Below, piece by piece: positions 1-9,553 of a stretch of DNA of 64,000 nucleotides; within the stretch, counting starts at the first letter, position 1, and each line of letters starts with the position of its first letter. Made by a program: the position numbers and the translations under genes. A model generated the notes under the pieces. That model was not told where the DNA came from. It saw nothing but the letters and a program-made list of their open reading frames with translations, and made no database searches. The DNA is taken from assembly GCA_013365365.1 (NCBI GenBank), contig JABVXU010000022.1, positions 1 through 64,000 on the forward strand, given 5' to 3'. This DNA comes from Cruorifilaria tuberocauda. Lineage: Eukaryota; Nematoda; Chromadorea; Rhabditida; Onchocercidae.

Positions 1-41
1 ATAAAGGCTAACGGTTTGCTTACTTACGATTAGAAAGAAAG

Positions 42-135
42 ATTGTCACGGTCAAAGAAGATCGTCGACAATAACAGGAAAGAAAGAATAAGTCTAGAAA
101 AGTACTATTGTCGCGGTTAAAGGAAATCGCCGACA
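42..135. repeat. Two diverged copies of a ~30-bp unit
   Basis: Positions 42-71 and 107-135 carry related sequence of the form ATTGTCRCGGTYAAAG followed by a purine-rich stretch and CGACA. They are about 65 bp apart, both preceded by AGAAA-rich sequence. This looks like a decayed tandem repeat that may continue to the left of the window. No coding signal was seen in 1-330. Confidence 0.45.
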
Positions 136-330
136 CACCATACAAATTAAAGAGATATTTGCAAAATCATCATTAAATAAAAACAAACCTGAAGTGACCT
201 TAACCTGGCAATAAATTATGTGAAAACTAAGTGAATCTTCAACTTTAGAAGTTTTTAATTCAATTAAATTAACAATTTGATAACCTTTATATGGATATTT
301 TATATTACAAGAAGAGGATGAAAGAATGAA

Positions 331-770
331 TTACAGAAGTTTGGAGGTTCTTAACCGATGGAGGGAAATTTCTATTATTCTTCTCTTAGCCTCTGATGCA
401 AACTCCTGAATGACTTCCCGCCAGTGACGTGATCTTGTACCATCAGTGTTTAAGAGTTTTGGAGAGGGCACGTCGTACATTTGAAGTTCAAGATTTTCCG
501 CAATCGAGCTTTCTACTGATGTATTGACAAACACTTTCTGTACGAGACGGTCATCATCAAAATTCTCCGATACTGCAGAGATGATGTTAGTTTCGTTCGT
601 TGAAAAACTACTCAAATTACGAATTACTGACGGCGCACCGCGATAGCTCCGAACTTCGAATGAAACTACTGAATTGCAGTCACTGCAATCAGTAACATCT
701 ATGACCACTGACTGAACACGGTCATCTTTTCGGTTACTGTTTAGACTCAGTACCACCGAACAAGCATCTT
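331..770 (-). CDS. Terminal exon of an unrecognised gene
   Basis: An open frame of 146 codons ends at a TGA at 331-333. Its composition is coding-like: mixed charged residues, few homopolymers, and a basic amphipathic C-terminus ending RLRTSKLL. A possible acceptor (TTATCCAG) sits just above 770, and the frame is closed by a stop immediately upstream, so this must be a non-first exon starting in phase 1. I found no matching upstream exon in the 318 bp between it and the end of ATG10. Either the upstream exon is very small, or ATG10 lies within an intron of this gene, or the exon is not real. Cysteine pairs (DCSDCN) near the start are the only distinctive feature, and I do not recognise the family. 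The nearby ATG10 gene is on the same strand, so a shared operon is possible but unproven. Confidence 0.4.
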
Positions 771-1087
771 CTGGATAACATTATCTGCCGTGCCAGCAGT
801 GTATGGACGATTTAATGGGATATTTGCAAAAATTATGGATAAGCATAAGACTTATAAACATGGATATAAAATTGAAATAAACGAAATGAATTATTGTTTC
901 TTATCTCCTGTTCAACGAACAAACATATTGATAATGGCCATTAAACTGAATAAGACAAATGAATTATAAACTAATCCAATAAATATTTTTTAGTGAGATA
1001 TCATCAGGCGATTACGAATCCGAAACAGAATCAACGATTTTAAACATCCGCAATAGCTATTTACTCCAATAGTTATTTGCAACGAAG

Positions 1088-2452
1088 TCATTTTTTTGCA
1101 AATATTTCATTTGGCAATGGTAATAAATGCAAAAGTGAGCCGAAAATTGATAGCCAGCTGGAAAACTTATAATCAGTTAAATAAATCAAAAAATCAAGAT
1201 CAAAAGCTCTAATGGATGCAGGTTTCTTCACTTTTTTAAACCTGAAACGTTACATAAGACTCCACCTTTTACAATGGTAAAAAACATTTCACTCAAATTT
1301 ATGACCTTTAAACGCTAAAAAGACTTGATAAGTATTTATAAGTAATGCCTTATTATTTCCACTAAAAATAAATTTTCTGATGCAAATGAAAACAATTTAC
1401 CTAATAACATAGTTATCGTAGCGGACATTCTTCATAAGCTCTGCTGTTTTACAAGGATGAAAATGGTAGAAAAGAAGATTGAAAATAGGATGCTCGCGTT
1501 GAGATATTGAAATTAAACAATCTGCCAATATTGCTTTTTGTTTATCAACAGGCATCAGTTCCAAAATTTCCTCTACAGTTAATAAAGCACCCGCTGCAAC
1601 AAACCATTTTTATTGCTGAAATGAATGTTTAGCAACTTTTTAAGAATATAAATAACGCAACATTTTATGTTTAAATTTTGAAACATGTGCTACAAAAACC
1701 AGCATTCATTAAGCAATATGCGACATGTGCAAAATAGTTCAATCTTACTTTAAGCATAATTTTAAGAGTAAGCAGCCATGAAAACATTACGGATTCTACA
1801 AACCTAACTAAGGATCCAAAACCTGTTTTTTCTCGCTCTAAAACTGATTTTAAAAATATATATTAATTTTTAAGCACAGAAAAAATGCAGTCATCATTCA
1901 CCTTTAAAATAGTAGTAAATATGAAATAAAGAATAAAAAAGAACTTTGTCGACTGAAAATAAACCACAATATGGGAACTTCATAGCTTTCACTATAAGTA
2001 ATGTGAAATGTGCGTAAAATCGTTTCGCCGTTCAATTCCAACACCGAACTGTTTGATAAAAATTGTCCATTTCTGTACTGAAATTAAAATATTTTTTCGA
2101 ACAAAAATAAAGTGATCGTCATTAATAATCTTTACTGATGAAAGAAGCAAAATTTTACTTAATTTGTTTCTTTACCTACTAAATATAGTTAAGTAATATT
2201 CTATAAATGAAAAAAAAAGACTGAAAAAGCTCTCTTTCAAGGCTATATATTTTGATTGAATGGCTTTCCTAATAATAATGTTGGATATTAAAACTAGCTT
2301 ATTAAACTGCAATTAATAATCTTTGAAATTGCTGATGAATTTATGATACTTACATCATTAAAATGCCATTGGTACCTCAGATCCAAATCCGCTGTTTTCT
2401 CAACGAGTTCAGCAATATTTCGATTGAATATTGCCTTGCTTATTGTTCCCAT
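1088..2452 (-). CDS. ATG10: ATG10, E2-like enzyme of the ATG12-ATG5 conjugation
   Basis: Four exons on the minus strand: 2354-2452, 1945-2077, 1401-1593 and 1088-1157 (164 aa). ATG10 takes activated ATG12 from ATG7 on a cysteine thioester and passes it to ATG5, which autophagosome formation requires. Seen here: the catalytic motif HPCKT with Cys125, preceded by QREHPIF. Also present are the core strand FHITYSESYEVPILWF (the YHVLYxxSYQVPVLYF region of the family) and a C-terminal VISWLSIFG that matches the family's conserved TSWLSIVGP block. All three introns keep phase (0, 1 and 2). The first three donors include GTAAGT and GTAAAT. The start is the first ATG in an exon whose frame is closed 15 nt upstream. 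The protein is shorter than vertebrate ATG10 (about 220 aa), with a shortened segment between the first helix and the central sheet. It is cytosolic, with no signal or membrane segment. Confidence 0.87.
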
Positions 2453-2648
2453 TATTACTTCAACTAATCAATCCCTAAATAATTCGAATAACAGCGTAAA
2501 ACATTTAATTTTTGCCACTTTCAAATCGGAATTCACACGAAAATTTGTCGATAATTGCTTCAAACCAAATTTAGTATGGTCGCACAATACCGTCGTGCTA
2601 TCAACTTTATTATTTGCTGACTGTAGTTAGATAGTTTATTAACACATC

Positions 2649-2888
2649 AAACCTGACTGACATTTATTCTTCCCTCAAAAATCTTAATTCCCTAGAAATT
2701 CAAGAACAAATAACTGCAGAAGACACTGCATATATTTCTCCGTCAGTGAGAGATTACTTTGGAAGGGAAGTTATTTTCATAATAAAAACGTATGCAACGA
2801 TGATGAAACAAGTGTCTTCACGAGTTACTTGTTCTCTAACTTGGGGAGGTAAGATGTTTTGAGGGAAGAATAAATGTTAGTTAGGTTT
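2649..2888. mobile_element. Foldback/MITE-like element with long inverted arms
   Basis: The ends are inverted copies: 2649-2680 starts AAACCTGACTGACATTTATT, and 2857-2888 read backwards starts AAACCTAACTAACATTTATT. The similarity continues inwards with small differences to about 2726 and 2812 (GAACAAATAACT versus GAACAAGTAACT, then GAAGACAC on both sides). This gives arms of roughly 77 bp around a loop of about 85 bp. There is no open reading frame for a transposase, so this would be a non-autonomous element. A target-site duplication is not clear. Confidence 0.6.
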
Positions 2889-5115
2889 TGTTCTGGTAAT
2901 GAATTAGAATGAGAAAACGCGAACAATCAAATTTGTCAAGTCTAAAAATCTCATTTGGAAAATAAGAGCTGGATATTATGGCGGAAGTATATCAGGATGG
3001 AATACAAAGATTAATAAAAAGTCTGATCTAAGCAAGAAATATAGAAGAAATAGATTCGAGAAAAGATGCTACTTAAAATGAAGCATTCTTTCGACAAAGC
3101 TGAAATGAGGATGGAGGTTCTAGTCGTGCTGATAAAAAAGGTGTGGGAATAGGTTCTGCTTGGTACTGCATCAATAGGCACATATGCACTGAGAGATAAA
3201 CCCTTTCCATTTTAGGTCATCTACCCACCAAAGGGCAAAATTTGAAGATAAGAATAGAAGACAAAGACCACATTGTTAACACCCCATTGTAAACAAACAT
3301 TGATCGCTTGGCCAACATTTCTAACACACTAAATATGCATTCAGACTCGTCGACACATTGACACCCAAACATACACACATATACACATACACACATACAC
3401 ACATACATACATACGTACATAAATAGATCGATGAATAAACAAACTGTCCTGCTCTTGCAGTGTACTGATCGGAATTAGAATTCTCTTCTCAACTGAACAT
3501 TACGATGTTCATTTGTGACTGTCTCTGTTCTTCATTTCTTTGAAATTTTTGTCTTAGGCACTATTTTAGACGTGAGGCTATAGGAAGAAGGAAGACAGGT
3601 ATGTCTATCATCCCGCACTGTCAATTTATAATTGAGGCATTTCATGTAATTTGCAAATATTTGTGTCTGGTTTTTTCTTAGAGACTTCTTAATCACTTTT
3701 GTGACAGCTGATCGCTAAGTAGATTGAATAAGATTATAAAGGGCTCGTTAGATTCCATCCTGTCAGTGGCGTTGCTCACATAACTGTAATATTCCAGCGT
3801 AAGCGATGATGAATAACCTGATTTCAGCACAGAGCTGACATTAAGGGCATAACTGACCTTTTGATGCTCTCAGGGATTGATCCTGTGTTTATAGTGTCAA
3901 ACTGGACGTTTTCCTATGATCAATCCATATCATACAGAGGAGTTCATCTGTATTTTTTCCCTTTTTCATTTTGTTAATTAGTCGTTGATCTTCATTATAG
4001 ATCATAAGTATTTTTTAGTTAATCAGGTCTATTCTCAGTGACATTCTAAGCCATCATATGCCGTCTTATCCCAAATTCCTTCACGTCAGTATATAACATG
4101 ACGTGTACTGCAGCAAGTATTATACGATCTGCTAAATTATGAAGTTCAACAGAGAAATAAAAAGGGCTGGAAAGTTCATCTTCCAAGCGTTATTCATCGA
4201 TAATGCATTTTACAGCGTGATATTTCGTAATTATGGATTCCTAGGTTCTCTACATAGAACAAACGGATCAATGTTATTTGAAATGAACATTGGGAACAAG
4301 GTTGGTGATAACATCTATCTTTAGAATATCATAATCCATTATGTTTGTTGAAAATACAGATTTCTTAAATCTCTTCCTTTTAAACTGGAAAGCGTGAGCA
4401 TACTTATCATCGGCAGCTGAAATTGAAGGAAATCTCTCAAATAATGGGTTCCATGTATATAGTTTTCTATGAAAATTAAAGACTGTTATTGTGCAAAATT
4501 TTGATCGAGGAAGAACTGAGAGTCTTCAATTTCGTCCAATTTTCTTCGAAACATTTATTGACAGTGATTGATGAGTGCTGGTACGATTGTAGGCACAAAT
4601 TACACAATTATTTTTGCATGGTTATTACATTTGTCAACTGGAATCAAATTGAAATATTACGCAATTAAGACTGTATTTTAAGGATTAGGGGAAAGAAAAG
4701 AGTTCCAAACGACTAGAATGGCGTATTCCATGAATTGTAGATGTATTCGGAGATTTCTCTTCCAATATTAAGTTGGATTGTATCCATCTTTACTCTCACG
4801 AGAAGTGTCATAATTGTCTTATTTTTCATGAGCTGAAAATATGAATATGCAAAATAGAATATGAGAATTTTTTTAATTTTAATTTCACATAATAATAATA
4901 ATGGTAAAATGGTAAAAGTATATTATAATCTTTCTATATGATTAGTCTTTAGTTATTTGTTTCCTAGTAATCTTATTCAACTTAGAAATTTAATGAGGAG
5001 AGCTACATAAAAATCACGAAATGTACCAACTTGAGAAAACTATCCCCAGTAATATACCAGTATAATTCCGACACATAAGCCATCGACCGTAGCTTCATTC
5101 TCCTTACCTAAAAAT
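2889..5115. other. Intergenic stretch, no gene supported
   Basis: I found no phase-consistent exon chain here on either strand. It holds a short CA/CATA microsatellite (listed separately). Scattered short open frames of 60-67 codons look like chance in AT-rich DNA. Confidence 0.4.
3361..3420. repeat. ACAC/ACAT microsatellite
   Basis: Imperfect repeats of ACAC, ATAC and ACAT fill this stretch (for example ACATACACACATACATACAT). The 67-codon open frame on the minus strand across it (poly MYVC) is an artefact of the repeat. Confidence 0.85.
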
Positions 5116-5562
5116 TTATTTTAGAATATTCAATTGGAGCTTTAAAATCGGCTGTAAATGTTCTACCCTGTTGTTACTGAAGAAGAAACGAATGAATAGA
5201 ACAGCGTCATTGCACCACGCACCGGTTTCCATTCATAATGCTAACCTTGGCTATTATTTCACGACTTCTTCCTAGCTCTTCTTTTAGCATTGTTAATTGA
5301 AACGTTTCTCGATACACCTCAAGAAATTCTCCTTGTGAAAGCGCACTCATGCATCTCTGACGATATCTATATTGACACTCATCTCTTCCTACCAGTGTCT
5401 TCTGTACTTGTCATTCCTATATTTATTCCGTCGTATTGCTCCTGCCAAACTGCTAATTAAATCACTCTGCGTATACAAACATGCACATGCTAACTGCAAT
5501 GCTAACTAGCACTTTCACATGATAGCTATTGCGATGTGAATCCTTTCAACATTCTTGTCCAT
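5116..5562 (-). CDS. Small uncharacterised gene, 82 aa, three exons
   Basis: Model: exons 5519-5562, 5223-5366 and 5116-5176, both introns in phase 2, ATG at 5562-5560, TAA at 5118-5116. The middle exon is the strongest evidence: 47 codons with coding-like composition (YRQRCMSALSQGEF then LEVYRETFQLTMLKEEL), between the acceptor ATATAG and the donor GTGCGT. The last exon supplies NNRVEHLQPILKLQLNILK. The product would be a soluble, mostly helical protein with no signal peptide or membrane segment and a leucine-rich tail. I do not recognise the family. An alternative acceptor (TACAG above 5401) would extend the middle exon upstream but would not match the phase of the proposed first exon. The first exon (MDKNVERIHIAIAI) is the weakest part. 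Neighbouring genes give no clue to function. Confidence 0.42.
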
Positions 5563-6109
5563 TTTCTCCCTTATGAAGCTTTTCTTATTTTATGTTACTG
5601 ATCTTAAAGGTTTAATGAGAAGGATCTTGATTCTTTCCACCTTATGCTCTTCTCACACCACATGATTGAATAGAGACTCTGAATACATTAAGCAATCTGT
5701 TAACAGTGGAAATTAAACATTATAAATGGGACAAATAATGGTAATAGTAATGGGAAATCTGGGGTTTTCTCTTTTGAAATTATTTGACATCGTAAAGAAA
5801 AAGAGGAAGCAGAAATTTGGAAGAGGCAAAAATTTTAGAAGCATACGAAAATTTAAAAATAAACTTCAATTAATTAATAGTAAAAGAAATTGTTTGAAAA
5901 TTTTCTAAGATTCGTTGTTCTCAATCAATCAATATGACAATTAGCTTCGTAAATGATTCTCCGCTTTTCAGTTGTGAAATTTATGTGAAATATCAAATTC
6001 TCATCTTTACAAGTAATCATTTAATGATTATTTAAATTTCTTGTTTTTCCAAATGCTTGAAAATCTCTACCATCATCTTGCCGTTTGGTGTGCATACCTT
6101 TGTATTCGA

Positions 6110-6190
6110 TGAAATTTTATCAATATTATGTTTTATCAATATCGCTCAATATTACGCTGTCAATATTATGATTTTATCAATATTACGCTT
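6110..6190. repeat. Short degenerate tandem repeats
   Basis: The unit TTTTATCAATATTAYG occurs about four times with small changes. No function is suggested. Confidence 0.5.
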
Positions 6191-6737
6191 CTAGTTATAC
6201 GAAATACTAAAATGAATCAAGTTTTACGCCGCATTTTTAATATGATCAGCAATAAAAAACGGATTCTTGAAAGCTAAGCATTAAACGGTTTTACTCATGG
6301 AAATAAAGACGATCGCATAGTTTTTTTAATTTAAATGAAAGATCATGCATAGGAAATGATAAATTTTTTAAAAATAAAAGTTGTGAGAGCCAAATACATC
6401 AACGAGTAAATTAATCTTCGTAAGATGATAAAAAGGCCTCCTACAAAATGAAGCAATTTAACTATAGAAACGTGTCAGATAACTGCATCAGTCAGCATCT
6501 TTTGTTTTTCCTCCTGGGCATATAATTTATAGATCTATTATTGTTGCTTTTCATTAGTTTTATTTAACGTTGGAACAGCTTGTTTCCTATTTTTCTTCAT
6601 TTTCATTCCTTGATTATCAAATGCAAATTAATTTATTAAAAATTTCAAAAACAAACTTATTTCTAAAAATTTCTAATGCATTTCCAGAACTATACGACAG
6701 AGCTGACGCTTTTGATGTGAAAATTGTGTCAAGCACT

Positions 6738-7030
6738 GTTTATTTTTTCATGTATGGCTTTCTAAGGTTCATGTTGAGACTCCTACTAGGACTAGTATGA
6801 TTTTGGCTGGTGTGATGTTGAAGTTGGGAGGTTATGGGTTATATCGAGTTAGTAAGTCTTTGAGATTTTTTGGTTTGGAGTTTTTAATTTTTTTTTATTG
6901 GTATGGTTTTTTGTTCTTTTATCAGTATGTTTCAGACTGATTGTGAGTCTTTGTTGGCTTATTCTATTTTCATATGGGTTTTGTGTTGTTATCGGAGGTT
7001 AGTATATTTTTTTAGGGATGGGTCCGTAGA
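6738..7030 (+). pseudogene. nad4: Nuclear copy of mitochondrial ND4 (NUMT), broken
   Basis: Read with the invertebrate mitochondrial code, the plus strand gives [18 protein letters not shown] and then [17 protein letters not shown], which is a core of NADH dehydrogenase subunit 4. After a shift of frame in a T-run near 6890 it gives [13 protein letters not shown], and after a second shift near 6970 it gives MGFVLLSEV, both later ND4 blocks in the correct order. Base use is strongly T- and G-rich and C-poor, unlike the flanks and like the coding strand of filarial mitochondrial DNA. The piece is about 290 bp of a gene normally over 1.2 kb, so both ends are missing. At least two frameshifts make it non-functional. 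Confidence 0.85.
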
Positions 7031-8835
7031 AAATACTGTTACTAAAAACTTGAAATATTTCAAATCAGATCAATTGACAAAAAAGAAAAAAATCAGACAA
7101 ATTTCACACCTTTCTAGATTTTTATTTTTTTAATTAGTATATTTGTTTGCATTGTATGATGAAAGCTAACCTTACTATGATTTGAAATAGAACCTATTTA
7201 TGAAAGCCGAACATCAGTGATTGTAGGATCATGAAACGGAGACAGAAAAGTGTTACATGTTACTAGAGGAAATAGCGTGGATAGCTAAAAAAATCGAAAA
7301 AAAGATTTATCATCATACATGTTTTAAATGGCAACAGCATCTCAATTGGAAAAACATGAAAGCGTCTCAATTGAAAAAACAAACAGCACAGGTCGGAAAT
7401 GAAGTGATACGTGCATTGATAGCCCATGTATCGCAGAATATCGAATGTCAGAGATTGCTACGAATATATTAAGTGATAGCAACTGCTGAAGCAAATCAGA
7501 AAAAACTTTCAATTTGCTTCCTTTGCTGTTCATTGAGGGAAAAAACTGTGAGAAAATAAATTTTCATATGAAATTTGACTTTTACATATGAATAAATAAT
7601 TGAGACTTACATTTTTGTTATTAAAATAATACAATCAATTATAGCGCTGTTTTTTATGCGCTATTTTTGCATTCTTTGTTTAAAAGATGTAATATTTATT
7701 ATGAACGAAGTGGTATAAAACTTTGATCTTTTACTCAATGAATTTAAATTTCTAACTAATCTTAAACAGAGTTTGATTTCTTCTCACTTTTCCTTCTTAT
7801 CTGGTAATAATTAATATTCCATTAAGCTATTATTTATTGATATTCCATATCGATTTGGTCATCAATCAATTATACTAAGAATTAAGCTAATTTCATTTCA
7901 ATTAATCTTAATTTTTCTATTATGAGTTTGCTTCCGTAATAATTTTGATGAAAGTTAATTTAAATTGCCCCAGAAAAAAGTTATTTCGATTTGAAATTTT
8001 TGGAAGAATAGTAGAAATGGATCTTTAAATTCCATTTCGTAATCCTATTTCGTGGAGAATTTTCAGATCCTATCAGTGGTAAATTTCATCTTCTTTCTTA
8101 TTTATCAGCTAGCACTATATATCTCAGTTTCGTTTGTCAGATGGATGTTCTCTAATGAGGAGCATAATGCACTTGTCGATATCACTGATCACCACGTATA
8201 ACTTTGTATGTTGCAGAGAAAAGAAGAAGTGAAGTATGCAGTTTAAGAAAAGTTTAATATTTCTTGAACTGCTACTCTTGCTTTTCCTCGATCTAAAAAT
8301 ATTGTTGGAATAATGAGTCATGCTGTCATGATAATTAGATGCCATGATTCATAAACTTCTCTCGTCTCTAACTATTTGATGAATTCTTTAGGAAATCATA
8401 TCAAAAAATTTCATTTTATCTTATCATCCATAAAGCATTTCATTTTATCATAGTAAGTTGTTGATTGTAAACAATTTATCATGAGAAATATGCTAGGATT
8501 TAGCATGTAAGTGGTGGCAATGTTAATTATGGAGTGATCAATTTTTCATGTTCGGTATTAATTGATTCTCAGAAGGATTATTATATTTTGGAGGTAAGGT
8601 AACAGTAGTAAGATAACTTGAGGCGTTTCCAGATTGCTTATCACAGTTTGGTTGTTTATTCAGTTATGATAATTTCATTTACTAAGTAAGAGTTAAATTA
8701 GGGAATACTGAGAAAAAATGAAAATGTTTGAAAAACTAAAGAGAGCAATATATTGATTAACAAAAAACAAATTTGTTACTCAATGAAGCCTATTGCTTCT
8801 TTTTAGTTTGTCAAACATTTTTATTTTTTTTACTA

Positions 8836-8913
8836 TTTGAATAATTCTTCTCTTCTTACCATTCAATATTCCATATTCCATATTGAATGTTAAGAAGAGA
8901 AGAATTATTCAAA
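8836..8913. repeat. Near-perfect 33-bp hairpin
   Basis: Positions 8836-8868 and 8881-8913 are inverted copies with one mismatch. The arms start TTTGAATAATTCTTCTCTTC, and a 12-nt spacer (TTCCATATTCCA) separates them. The RNA of either strand would fold into a 78-nt stem-loop. It could be the remnant of a foldback element or a small-RNA precursor. It does not overlap a gene. Confidence 0.75.
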
Positions 8914-9553
8914 ATTATGATAGAATCACTTATTCGAATAACATTGAGGGATTTTGTTTGTAATATCCAGAAGTTTTGATTTGATTTTTTTTAGCTTTAA
9001 GAAACGAATTTTTTTTAAGAATTATTGAAATTTATTTTTACACAAATAACAGATAACAAAGGTCCACATATAAATATGATAAAAGTGCTTCTCACAATTG
9101 TTCTTTCTTTCCATACTGGAATGTCAAAATTCACTGCATCTGGAATTGTTAGAACGTGAAAGAAGATAAGCAGGGTTTCCGAAGGATTTATTTAATTTCT
9201 GTTTGGAATTTTGCAGGCTTTATTTCGAAGTTATTTTTCCGATGATGTTTACTTTTTTTCCGAGATAAGATTCGTTGTTTTGTTTAGTACTTTTCGTTCA
9301 AGCAGTAATTTCCTTTTTATTATTTTTGTTTTTTAAAAATTTTTTGACTGTGGAAGTTTTGTAAATATAATCTTTGAAATGTTTCTTTTATTAACTGATT
9401 TCCTTCTTGTGGAAAGATTCGGATGCAATGCCATTGGCGACATTCAGGTCACCGATATTCAGATTTTCGTTATTCGTTTACGATGTTGCATTATTATCTA
9501 GTGAGAGAATACTTTTACAATATTTTATTTGCAGAGAAAGTGAACAAATTTGT

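Larger units (their letters stand above)
5563..9553. other. Long gene-poor stretch
   Basis: Apart from the ND4 fragment and the hairpin listed separately, nothing here can be supported as a gene. There is a small cluster of TTTTATCAATATTA-type repeats at about 6110-6190. The open frames at 7257-7472 (+) and 8124-8345 (-) have no splice context or family motif, and I treat them as chance. Regulatory sequence for the TMEM47-like gene may lie at the right end. Confidence 0.4.

Noticed and set aside
2468..2616. Minus-strand open block of 49 codons ending 15 nt before the ATG10 start
   Set aside because: It has a possible acceptor but no upstream exon in the right phase and no motif. It is more likely 5' flank of ATG10.
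2343..2630. 95-codon plus-strand frame
   Set aside because: It is antisense to ATG10 exon 1 and has no splice context.
3217..3420. 67-codon minus-strand frame with poly-MYVC
   Set aside because: It is a translation of the microsatellite.
6570..7133. Two plus-strand 76-codon frames
   Set aside because: They are standard-code readings across the decayed mitochondrial ND4 fragment, largely out of its true frame.
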